Assembly: GCA_016210705.1 (NCBI GenBank)
Contig: JACQTR010000104.1
Span: 1 to 5,824, forward strand
From: Chloroflexota bacterium
GTDB taxonomy: Bacteria > Chloroflexota > Dehalococcoidia > JACQTR01
Direction of reading: 5' to 3'
Length of the DNA: 5,824 nucleotides
Of the stretch, positions 1 through 5,750 are shown piece by piece. The notes beneath the pieces are model-generated. The model did not search any database. It worked only from the letters and a program-made list of their open reading frames with translations, and had not been told where the DNA came from. A program made the translations under genes and the position numbers. How positions within the stretch are numbered: the stretch's first letter is position 1; each line of letters starts with the position of its first letter.

Positions 1-247
1 GATAGTATTGGCTAATCCATTGACACCAGCGGTGTAAGGTCAACATACCTTCGTGCCGATGTTCCTCGCCTTGCCTATGCGGATCACCCACAAAAATGAG
101 ATGGGTAGGAAAGCCCATACCGGCCAGGGTCTCCGATAGGTGGCTTACCCGCACCCCCAAGCCGCCGGCGAGGGAGTATCGATCGGGTCCTTCAAAGCTA
201 AGAATAACGAATTCAGTGTTTTCCGGGGTTATGTTTCGTGGTCTCAT
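1..247 (-). CDS. GT-B glycosyltransferase (glycogen synthase-like N-terminus), partial
   Basis: This gene runs off the left edge, so only its first 82 residues are visible. After about 10 leader residues comes a beta strand (FVILSFEGPD), then a glycine-rich loop, SLAGGLGVRV, then a helix and a second strand, THLIFVGDP. In starch and glycogen synthases and related GT4/GT5 enzymes this is the first Rossmann unit, where the loop KxGGL helps bind the sugar nucleotide. The usual lysine is absent here. A tryptophan-rich stretch (HRWCQWISQYY) ends the visible part. The ATG at 247 is chosen because GGAGG lies 8 bases upstream; the only other in-frame ATG, at 262, follows a stop codon and overlaps that site. 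There is no signal peptide, so it is probably cytoplasmic. Donor and acceptor cannot be decided without the C-terminal domain. It follows the CBS gene on the same strand after 138 bp. The fold is fairly sure, the substrate is not. Confidence 0.8.
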   Translation of the reverse strand, partial: MRPRNITPENTEFVILSFEGPDRYSLAGGLGVRVSHLSETLAGMGFPTHLIFVGDPHRQGEEHRHEGMLTLHRWCQWISQYY

Positions 248-385
248 TGGTCGCGCCTCCATCTACCCCATACCATTAGGGGGTCAAGCACTTATTGTAG
301 CTCACCCCCTACTTTCCACCACGGCAAAGAATTTGCCCCGCGCCATCTATTCGTTTCCCTCTGTCCGGTAAACGCCTTATGGCTT
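248..385 (-). other. Gap between the CBS gene and the glycosyltransferase
   Basis: The 138 bp between these two same-strand genes show no open frame worth calling and no hairpin followed by a T-run. Two small inverted repeats are visible: GGCAAA-GAA-TTTGCC at 323-337, and ACCCC/GGGGT at 265-284. The latter could form a hairpin a few bases before the glycosyltransferase ribosome binding site. A TACAAT hexamer at 294-299 (minus) lacks a usable -35 partner. Read-through from the CBS gene is therefore the simplest view. Confidence 0.4.
256..260 (-). promoter_or_regulatory. Ribosome binding site of the left-edge glycosyltransferase
   Basis: GGAGG read on the minus strand lies 8 bases before the ATG at 247. 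It decides that start over the in-frame ATG at 262, which overlaps the site itself. Confidence 0.75.
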
Positions 386-829
386 TCATCCTGTCCTAAG
401 TTGCACTGGCATGTAGGGCCTTCGCTTGGCAGTCCTACTTACTACCATACCCACAAAGTTTTCGCTGACGGCTGCTAAGTCGCTAAGGGTTATCAATCCC
501 ACCAACATGCCCGCCTCCACCACCGGCAGCTTTCGGGTACGTTCTTCGGCCATAGTAGCTGCCGCCTTTAACAATACGTCTTCTGGCGAGCAAACAGGAA
601 CCTTAGTCCTCATAAAGGACTGCACCTGGACGGTGTCAGGTTTGAGGCCAGCAGCCACCACTTCGGTAACTATGGTCCGCTCGGTGATCACGCCCATTAA
701 CCTGCCTTGGTCACAAACAGGGAGGGTCCCCACCTCAAATCGCTTCATTTGTAGTGCCACCTCTAGAATAGACGCCCAGGGTGGTATGCATACCAAATCA
801 GTGGTCATAATCTCTTTTACCTTGAGCAT
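386..829 (-). CDS. Tandem CBS-domain (Bateman module) protein
   Basis: The 147-residue protein is essentially one pair of CBS domains, about residues 2-60 and 70-127, with a short basic tail. Each half opens with the typical signature (VKEIMTTDLVCIPP; VQSFMRTKVPVCSP), followed by a helix and the strands LPVCDQGRLMGVIT or LPVVEAGMLVGLIT. CBS pairs usually bind adenine nucleotides or S-adenosylmethionine and act as energy or ligand sensors for a partner protein. No catalytic or DNA-binding domain is fused here. The second domain keeps the ribose-contacting aspartate (GLITLSD, D117). In the first that position is T52 (GVITERT), so one nucleotide site may be lost. The start at 829 is chosen because AGGAGG lies 5 bases upstream; the longer frame from an ATG at 862 would put that site inside the gene. 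The neighbouring glycosyltransferase is a conceivable partner. The family call is sure, the ligand and role are unknown. Confidence 0.9.
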   Translation of the reverse strand: MLKVKEIMTTDLVCIPPWASILEVALQMKRFEVGTLPVCDQGRLMGVITERTIVTEVVAAGLKPDTVQVQSFMRTKVPVCSPEDVLLKAAATMAEERTRKLPVVEAGMLVGLITLSDLAAVSENFVGMVVSRTAKRRPYMPVQLRTG

Positions 830-834
830 GTCCC

Positions 835-840
835 CCTCCT
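835..840 (-). promoter_or_regulatory. Strong ribosome binding site of the CBS gene
   Basis: AGGAGG on the minus strand lies 5 bases before the ATG at 829, inside a purine run. It supports the 147-residue form rather than a version 11 residues longer starting at 862. Confidence 0.8.
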
Positions 841-876
841 TTGAAAAACCCTCGAGCCACACCTAAACAACAATAC

Positions 877-930
877 TGGGTAAGCCTGAAGGGGTAATTG
901 GAGAACCTGTCTTACCCATGTGGTTCTTCC
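877..930 (-). promoter_or_regulatory. Structured leader of the CBS mRNA, possible pseudoknot
   Basis: Read on the minus strand, bases 930-922 (GGAAGAACC) pair with 907-900 (GGTTCTCC) as eight pairs with one bulged A, closing a 14-base loop. Within that loop, 918-911 (TGGGTAAG) is perfectly complementary to 884-877 (CTTACCCA) further down. The two helices interleave as in an H-type pseudoknot, with connecting loops of 3, 3 and 15 bases, which is geometrically possible. A second partner, TTACCC at 897-892, could compete for the same loop. The predicted transcript start is about base 930, so the fold would be the very 5' end of the message. I do not recognise it as a known riboswitch class. The pairing is seen; function is inference. 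The repeats could instead be protein-binding sites. Confidence 0.35.
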
Positions 931-936
931 ACTTTC

Positions 937-965
937 AATTTAGTTGCAAGCTCAGCTCCTGTCAA
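937..965 (-). promoter_or_regulatory. Sigma70-type promoter for the CBS gene
   Basis: On the minus strand a perfect -35 hexamer TTGACA (965-960) is followed after 17 bases by TAAATT (942-937), a four-of-six match to the -10 consensus. Transcription would begin near base 930, giving a leader of about 100 bases before the CBS start. Confidence 0.55.
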
Positions 966-1358
966 TAGGTCTAAAGTACTGTCTCCCTGTGTTTATCATA
1001 GACATTTTGTGTATTTGTTCACTTAATTCTTATATCATGCTTTTCTAGGTATGTCCCTCATTGGTTCATAATGACAGAACTAGATTACATAAGGATTATA
1101 AAAATCTTACAATCATGTTACAGAATTACTCATTTCTCCAGGGCAATCTGACAGTCTATTTTAGATTATGTATGTCTGGGGTCAAGCCGCCAAATTACGG
1201 ATTACTTCATTCTAAAGGGCTTACTGCTCTATACGCCAAAAAGTCTTGAGATGTTTATGTTGCTTAGTCAACCTACGTCAAGGAGTACCAAAATTATCCA
1301 TCGCCTCCATTGATGCTGCTGGGATCAAATATCTATATTGCATTTGCAAACCAATGGG
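966..1358. other. A+T-rich intergenic stretch between divergent promoters
   Basis: Roughly 390 bp lie between the CBS promoter and the regulator promoter. A TTG-started frame at 1061-1249 (+) has no ribosome binding site at a proper distance and a composition unlike a gene, so it is not called. Scattered short repeats and promoter-like A+T hexamers are present but none stands out. The stretch around 1178-1250 is less A+T-rich and contains weak self-complementary words (TCAAG/CTTGA, AAGCC/GGCTT). I cannot assign a small RNA or a binding site here from sequence alone. Confidence 0.4.
1338..1349. promoter_or_regulatory. Inverted repeat just upstream of the regulator -35
   Basis: TTGCA and TGCAA arms separated by two bases end 9 bp before the -35 hexamer of the regulator promoter. 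Position and symmetry suit an upstream activator or autoregulator site. No factor can be named. Confidence 0.25.
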
Positions 1359-1387
1359 TTGACAAGGTAACAATCCTTTCATATTAT
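1359..1387 (+). promoter_or_regulatory. Near-consensus sigma70 promoter of the response regulator
   Basis: TTGACA at 1359-1364 and TATTAT at 1382-1387 are separated by exactly 17 bases, matching the housekeeping consensus at eleven of twelve positions. Transcription should begin near 1394, giving a leader of about 30 bases. Confidence 0.75.
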
Positions 1388-1392
1388 GGGGA

Positions 1393-1402
1393 AGGCTAGC
1401 CT
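1393..1402. promoter_or_regulatory. Palindrome at the predicted regulator transcription start
   Basis: AGGCTAGCCT is a perfect 10-bp palindrome starting 5 bp after the -10 hexamer and spanning the predicted start point. A protein bound here would block the strong promoter. It could equally be chance; no second copy was noticed in the window. Confidence 0.3.
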
Positions 1403-1410
1403 ACAGAAAA

Positions 1411-1414
1411 GAGG
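1411..1414 (+). promoter_or_regulatory. Ribosome binding site fixing a TTG start
   Basis: GAGG lies 8 bases before the TTG at 1423. A stop codon (TAA, 1420-1422) directly precedes that TTG in frame and the next methionine is residue 65, so this site and the TTG together define the gene start. Confidence 0.7.
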
Positions 1415-1422
1415 TCAAGTAA

Positions 1423-2106
1423 TTGTCAGCTACTAGTTCTCATGCCGATGCCACCGAAATAATCAAGATTCTTATTGCCGATGACCACCCCGCCTTTAGC
1501 CAGGGCTTGAGCCGCCTCTTGGCCGAGGAAAGGGACATAGAGGTAGTAGCCATAGCTCATACCGGCGAGGAGGCAATAAGTTTGGCCAAAGACCTCTCTC
1601 CTAATATTGTTGTTATGGATGTGAACATGCCTGGGCTTAGTGGCATAGAGGCTACCAAGCAGATCAAGGCGACCTGCCCTGAAACTGCGGTATTGATATT
1701 GACAGCCTATGATTACGAACCATACATCTTTGGGGCTTTAGAGGCTGGGGCCTCGGGGTGTTTATTGAAGACCAATGGTATTGATCAAATTATCGGGGCC
1801 TTGCGTGCGGTGAGCACCGGCGAAGCTGTGCTTAGCTCCGCTGTGACCGAAAAAGTTCTCCGTCGCCTGGGCTACGCCAGAACGGGAAAATCCCCGGAGA
1901 TCTTGCACCGGCGAGAGGTGGAAATCCTGAGATTGGGGGCCAGAGGGCTAACTAACAAAGAAATCGCTCAAAAGTTGGTCATTAGTCAGCGCACTGTTCA
2001 AACCCATTTTGTCAACATCTTTAAGAAGTTGAAGGTAGGCTCCCGAACCGAGGCTGTGCTTCTAGCCCTGAAAGAAGGTTGGCTTAACCCCGATGATCTG
2101 CCCTAG
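1423..2106 (+). CDS. NarL/FixJ-type response regulator with LuxR helix-turn-helix
   Basis: The 227-residue protein has a receiver domain (about 14-130) and a C-terminal DNA-binding domain (about 157-222), the usual length for this family. The receiver keeps all key residues: acidic pair D20/D21, phosphorylated D66 in VVMDVNMPG, switch T94 and K116. The output domain reads LHRREVEILRLGARGLTNKE and onwards through ISQRTVQTH to the IF.KL.V..RTEAV ending, a classical LuxR-type four-helix motif. It should be phosphorylated by a histidine kinase, dimerise and bind DNA in the cytoplasm. No kinase gene is in the window, so it is an orphan here. The start is TTG, forced by an upstream stop codon and supported by GAGG at 8 bases. 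A strong promoter with a palindrome at its start point suggests tight control. Its targets are unknown; the neighbouring glucan and CBS genes are candidates by position only. Confidence 0.95.
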   Translation: MSATSSHADATEIIKILIADDHPAFSQGLSRLLAEERDIEVVAIAHTGEEAISLAKDLSPNIVVMDVNMPGLSGIEATKQIKATCPETAVLILTAYDYEPYIFGALEAGASGCLLKTNGIDQIIGALRAVSTGEAVLSSAVTEKVLRRLGYARTGKSPEILHRREVEILRLGARGLTNKEIAQKLVISQRTVQTHFVNIFKKLKVGSRTEAVLLALKEGWLNPDDLP

Positions 2107-2168
2107 CCCTCGGGCCGATGGAATATCAGAACGGCTATCCCTAAATTTAGTGCTGCTACAGGGGTGAA
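2107..2168. other. Short convergent gap
   Basis: The 62 bp between the two stop codons hold a 10-bp palindrome CTAAATTTAG (2141-2150) but no stable hairpin with a T-run on either strand, so neither gene has an obvious terminator here. Confidence 0.4.
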
Positions 2169-4313
2169 CTAGCGTAGGATCGACCAGCTTAGATGCCAGC
2201 TAAGCTTTTCCCCCGCCGCTAGGGCCAATTGCAGCATAGCTGCTAAACAGCTTCCTTGGTACACCAGTTGTAGGCCCGTTTCTGAGTTGCACACTGGCTC
2301 CAGAGGGAAACGCCACAGCCTGGCTGGGGGATTCAACTTGAGACATAGCTCTATGCCTAAATTGCGATTGCCCAGCCTAATTTCCTCTACCTCGCTGAGC
2401 TCTCCCCTTGAATCTAGATGCCAATCATCTAGGATAATTCCTGGTACCTCGTAGTAGGCTTGGTCGTTATGGCCGCCGCCCAAAAGATTGAAGTTCCATT
2501 CCGAGGCGAAGAGCCCATTGATCATAACATCGCTCAAGTTGGTTAATCGATACGCAATATCGATTTGTTCACTACCTGTCACTAGGCTAATATCCTTTTC
2601 CACACGGAACGGGAGCCTTTTTCTTCCTTGCCGGACATAGCCATCACGGGATAGAACAACTGTCACTCGCTCGTTGTTTCTCATTACCTTTACTAGGTAT
2701 GGTTGCTCTACAAAGTCGCCTAGCTCGGAGTAGGAGCCAGCGATAAACTGTTGCAGTCTGGTGTCTGCGCCAAGGAAGTGATCGATCAGAGAGACACGAC
2801 GATAGGAATCATAGTTCAACTTTCGGTAGATCTCTAGGTCCTTCACCCGTATGCCTTCATGAATTGACGTTACCCTCTGGCCCTCTTCCTGGCCTTGAGG
2901 AGTTCCTTTGGATTGACGCTCAGCGAGGGCTAAATGATAGGCTTCCAACCGTCGGGAAAGAGTGCAGCCCAGGTTATAATGGTGGCGACGCAGATCCCAT
3001 TCCAAGATGGAGCCGCCACGCGCTGGGTCCAGGTACAGGTTAAGAGCGTCTCCCTCCACCAGGAGTTCGTTAGACCCATCACTATCGAAGTCCGTCTCCT
3101 CCCAGCGCAGCCAAGGAGTCTCTCTTTGCAACACTTGGTCCGCCTTGTTTTCCGCTTTAATAAGATTTCTGTAAGTGTCAGCGCGGATATCAGTCATGTA
3201 GATGCCACCGAAGATACCGTGCCAGTAGGGACAATTACATTGTCCGCGCCAAAGATCGTCAAGGCCGCAGTCTCCCTCACTCCTTTGGCATGCCTTATAC
3301 ACTTTATGATGCACTCGCATCATTTTTTTGTGCATATTATTGATTTCGGGGTATTTCACTAGGAAATGTCGCCAAAAGCCACCCCGCATATACCGGATAA
3401 TATCGTTACGGCCTTGCTCTGTGAGTTCTTGAATTAATTTCGTGAGCTGATATGATTTGACAGGAGGTAGCGCCCATTCCAACATCTCATCATAGGCGGC
3501 GTTAGGTAGATACACTCGGCCCAGTGGAGGAAACTGGCGTGCGAATTCACCTAAGGGGATCGTATGTAACCACTTATCGTTGGCTTCCAAGGTGGCGAAG
3601 AAGTCATCCATCCATCCTTGTTCCCAGCACAATTCATAGCTTCCTGGCCAGCTACCAAATTTTTCTCCATCGTCGCCCATCACGGCGATCCGGGGGCCCT
3701 TCTCGGTGGCGGATTGACGCAGAAAGTTCAAGATATCGCCAACATCTCGCCAGGGAATGGAGTAACGGAGGTACTTGCTGGTAGCGAAAACTTTTAACTT
3801 ATGCCCTTGATCCTCGGTGATGTAGCACCCAAAAAGGTCCTCATCATCGAAGCCCACCATCTTGAAGTGGGTATCATCCACTACTGTCCATTGCACCTCT
3901 GCTTTGTCTAACGTCTTCGGCAAATTAGGCTCCCAAACCCGTTCTGCGAGCCACAGGCCGTTAGCCTTATATCCCAACTCCTGCTGTATGGCCGCGGTCA
4001 GCTTTTTAATCTGCCCCAAGCTGTCCTCTTCCGGGATGGATGGCAGAATGGGCTCATAATAGCCGCCGGTCATTATTTCCACCTGCCCTCTTTTCACCAA
4101 CTTAGTGATCCGATCTATAAGCTTTGGCTGATAAGCACGCATCCAGTCCATGAGTATCCCGCTGTAATGCAATGAGAGGCGGATGGCAGGGCGCTTTTCT
4201 AAGAGCTCCACCATAGGCAAATAGGCGTCGTGGTATACCTGGTCGAAGACCCAAGGAAAATTCCCCACCGGTTGATGATTGTGGATAGCTAGGCCTAAGT
4301 AAATTTCGTTCAA
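2169..4313 (-). CDS. GH57 4-alpha-glucanotransferase/alpha-amylase-type enzyme
   Basis: This 714-residue protein matches the architecture of Thermococcus litoralis 4-alpha-glucanotransferase: a GH57 catalytic barrel (about 1-300), a helical central domain (about 305-395, ending in the family signature YWHGIFGGIY) and a C-terminal beta-rich DUF1926-type domain (about 405-710, with SLIDHFL near 508-514). Family motifs are intact: HNHQPVG (11-17), WLAERVWEP with likely nucleophile E124, and GDDGEKFGSW with acid/base D214 or D215. Such enzymes cleave and re-join alpha-1,4-glucan chains, remodelling glycogen or maltodextrins through a covalent glucosyl-enzyme. No signal peptide is present, so it is cytoplasmic. 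The TTG start at 4313 is the only usable one: the frame is closed upstream and the HQP motif sits at the expected distance. It follows the shorter GH57 gene after 39 bp, hence probably one operon. Transferase versus hydrolase activity cannot be told from sequence. Confidence 0.9.
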   Translation of the reverse strand: MNEIYLGLAIHNHQPVGNFPWVFDQVYHDAYLPMVELLEKRPAIRLSLHYSGILMDWMRAYQPKLIDRITKLVKRGQVEIMTGGYYEPILPSIPEEDSLGQIKKLTAAIQQELGYKANGLWLAERVWEPNLPKTLDKAEVQWTVVDDTHFKMVGFDDEDLFGCYITEDQGHKLKVFATSKYLRYSIPWRDVGDILNFLRQSATEKGPRIAVMGDDGEKFGSWPGSYELCWEQGWMDDFFATLEANDKWLHTIPLGEFARQFPPLGRVYLPNAAYDEMLEWALPPVKSYQLTKLIQELTEQGRNDIIRYMRGGFWRHFLVKYPEINNMHKKMMRVHHKVYKACQRSEGDCGLDDLWRGQCNCPYWHGIFGGIYMTDIRADTYRNLIKAENKADQVLQRETPWLRWEETDFDSDGSNELLVEGDALNLYLDPARGGSILEWDLRRHHYNLGCTLSRRLEAYHLALAERQSKGTPQGQEEGQRVTSIHEGIRVKDLEIYRKLNYDSYRRVSLIDHFLGADTRLQQFIAGSYSELGDFVEQPYLVKVMRNNERVTVVLSRDGYVRQGRKRLPFRVEKDISLVTGSEQIDIAYRLTNLSDVMINGLFASEWNFNLLGGGHNDQAYYEVPGIILDDWHLDSRGELSEVEEIRLGNRNLGIELCLKLNPPARLWRFPLEPVCNSETGLQLVYQGSCLAAMLQLALAAGEKLSWHLSWSILR
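2186..2209 (+). terminator. Possible weak terminator of the regulator gene
   Basis: AGCTTAG (2186-2192) and CTAAGCT (2200-2206) form a perfect 7-bp stem with a 7-base loop, followed by a run ending in TTTT before a C-tract. It lies about 80 bp after the regulator stop, inside the 3' end of the convergent GH57 gene. Only three of seven pairs are G-C and the T-run is short, so termination would be inefficient. Confidence 0.3.
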
Positions 4314-4323
4314 GGGATCAATC

Positions 4324-4327
4324 CCTC
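4324..4327 (-). promoter_or_regulatory. Ribosome binding site of the GH57 glucanotransferase, within a palindrome
   Basis: GAGG on the minus strand stands 10 bases before the TTG start at 4313. Its last two G bases belong to the inverted repeat GGGAT-TG-ATCCC (4325-4314), which fills the space up to the start codon and could pair as a small 4-bp hairpin. Confidence 0.55.
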
Positions 4328-4352
4328 TTCCAGCGGTGAGATGGGCGTTGGG

Positions 4353-5648
4353 TCAATCTCTAAACAGCTGATCTCGAATTTTAGCTCGTAGGTCCCTAGC
4401 TGCGACCTCTAAGTAGTAATACTCTGTTTTCTCTTTCTCGCTGGTGTCGCTGGTTGTGATGGCCTTATAGGCGTTAAGAAGGGCCTCATGTTGCTGCATC
4501 AAGCCCCGGTTTATAAGATTGATGTCCCACATGGGTCTCCGGCTAGCCCACCAAAACTGATCGCTGTGGAGAGCTCTATCTAGGAGGCCACGGGCTATAT
4601 CGGCGTAATACTTGCTGGTTTCGTTGTTAGCCCTTTCGAGGGCCTTTTTAACCATATCTATACAAATGTTCATGTGTTCCGACTGGAGTTGGTGAATAGC
4701 ATTGTTTTTATCGTTCCACAGAGGAAAAGGGTTGCCTGCGGCCAGATCATCTCCGGTGGTACTCCAAGAGGATAGCTTGGGCTCTACAGCGGTCCCTAGA
4801 GGGAATAAGTCGAGGAGTTCGCTTATAGTGACTACCCGTACCTTTTCATCATCGGCCGCCTCTTTGAGAAGCTCGAGGTGGCTCTCCGCTAGGGCCGTTC
4901 GCTGCTGAAGAGCCTCTAAGTTGGTTGAGTGGTGCTCCAGGGCTTTGTAGACCTCCAGCAGGAACAGCTTCTCCCAGTTTTTGATGTGGTGGCCGAAGGT
5001 TTCGGCATCCATTGCCGTTACTACGTAAGCATCGCCCCCTTTGGGGTTAAGCTGCCTAAGGTGCTCTAAGAACCCTGGGCCGTCAATATTGCGGAAGGAT
5101 ATTCGATTGCTTAATACATCGTCTCTAAAGAATACCGCCAGCTTCTGGTCGTTACGCGATATTTCATGGATAATATTTGTGGGCCAATCGGTGGGACAGG
5201 CTACGCCAGACACGATGATCCATTGGCAACCCATCTCCATAATGGGCTTAACAATCTCGGGGCTGTAGCACATCTCGGGTGGGAAGAATCCCTTGGGAGC
5301 AAAAGCTCTTCCAAGCAGACGCCGGTTGGTCCCCCGGTTTAGGGTTATCTGTCTCTTCATCTCGTCCTGGGGAAGGAGGGGAAGGATGGCGTGATATTTC
5401 GCCGAGTCTACAAATTCCAGTTGGCCGTTTTCAGCGAGGTCTGACAATCCTTCGATTATGTCAAGTTTACCGTGATCTTCTAATAACTCAGTTAGAACGG
5501 CATTGATATTTACGGTAACCTTAGCTTTAGGCAGCCCCCGAAAGACCTCAATAAGGGGGCGGTAGGATTCATCGCAAACTTTGTCTAAAACCCAATGGAG
5601 CTGTGTCGGTGGCTGGTAGAAATGAAGCAAGGGTGCCCAGTAAACCAT
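4353..5648 (-). CDS. Short GH57 family glycosidase-like protein
   Basis: The 431-residue protein carries a GH57 domain over about residues 1-290. Family motifs are visible: HFYQPP (9-14), GFFPPEMCYS with probable nucleophile E125, and MDAETFGHH with probable acid/base D214. Spacing of the two catalytic residues is close to that in the neighbouring enzyme, so it is probably active on an alpha-glucan. The rest (about 320-430) is helical, with a tryptophan-rich segment, SDQFWWASRRPMWDI (362-376), followed by a charged C-terminal helix. It lacks the central and DUF1926-type domains of its neighbour and does not show the HxHLPY opening of GH57 branching enzymes. No signal peptide is seen. The ATG at 5648 is the only start before an upstream stop; its ribosome binding site is weak (purine-rich AAAGAAAGAT). 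It is annotated generically as alpha-amylase-like in such genomes. Family membership is sure, the reaction is unknown. Confidence 0.88.
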   Translation of the reverse strand: MVYWAPLLHFYQPPTQLHWVLDKVCDESYRPLIEVFRGLPKAKVTVNINAVLTELLEDHGKLDIIEGLSDLAENGQLEFVDSAKYHAILPLLPQDEMKRQITLNRGTNRRLLGRAFAPKGFFPPEMCYSPEIVKPIMEMGCQWIIVSGVACPTDWPTNIIHEISRNDQKLAVFFRDDVLSNRISFRNIDGPGFLEHLRQLNPKGGDAYVVTAMDAETFGHHIKNWEKLFLLEVYKALEHHSTNLEALQQRTALAESHLELLKEAADDEKVRVVTISELLDLFPLGTAVEPKLSSWSTTGDDLAAGNPFPLWNDKNNAIHQLQSEHMNICIDMVKKALERANNETSKYYADIARGLLDRALHSDQFWWASRRPMWDINLINRGLMQQHEALLNAYKAITTSDTSEKEKTEYYYLEVAARDLRAKIRDQLFRD

Positions 5649-5750
5649 ATCTTTCTTTATATTATCCTTAAACTGAGTATTTTGTCTCCTACAGTAGGAT
5701 TAATCACCTTACACGCTCGTCTAATTAATAATAGGAACGATCGCTTAATT
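5649..5750 (-). other. Gap before the short GH57 gene, with palindrome
   Basis: The 102 bp between the right-edge gene and the short GH57 gene are A+T-rich. They hold a 13-bp odd palindrome, TCCTAC-A-GTAGGA (5687-5699), a plausible operator. A TATTAT hexamer upstream of it on the minus strand has no good -35 partner, and no terminator follows the right-edge gene. Co-transcription with that gene is likely but not shown. Confidence 0.35.

Noticed and set aside
294..299. TACAAT as a -10 box for a separate glycosyltransferase promoter
   Set aside because: The hexamer 17 bases upstream (GTGGTG) is a poor -35 and there is no extended -10 element.
96..478. Two overlapping plus-strand frames over the left-edge glycosyltransferase and the gap beside it
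   Set aside because: They overlap the glycosyltransferase N-terminus, which has a recognisable fold and a good ribosome binding site; their own translations resemble nothing.
830..862. N-terminal extension of the CBS protein starting at the ATG at 862
   Set aside because: The strong AGGAGG site at 835-840 lies inside this extension and points to the ATG at 829, where the CBS signature also begins.
426..866. 146-codon plus-strand frame opposite the CBS gene
   Set aside because: Antisense shadow of a clearly recognisable CBS protein; serine/threonine-rich translation with no family pattern.
1061..1249. 62-codon open frame with a TTG start in the intergenic region (+)
   Set aside because: No ribosome binding site at a proper distance, A+T-rich composition and no recognisable protein pattern; treated as chance.
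2106..2115. GCCC-TC-GGGC as a terminator hairpin after the regulator
   Set aside because: A two-base loop cannot close and no T-run follows.
2934..5506. Several plus-strand frames of 65-142 codons within the GH57 genes
   Set aside because: All lie opposite well-supported GH57 coding sequence and show no protein-like motifs.
5700..5750. TATTAT region as a promoter for the short GH57 gene
   Set aside because: No acceptable -35 hexamer lies at 16-18 bases; A+T-rich sequence makes such matches common.
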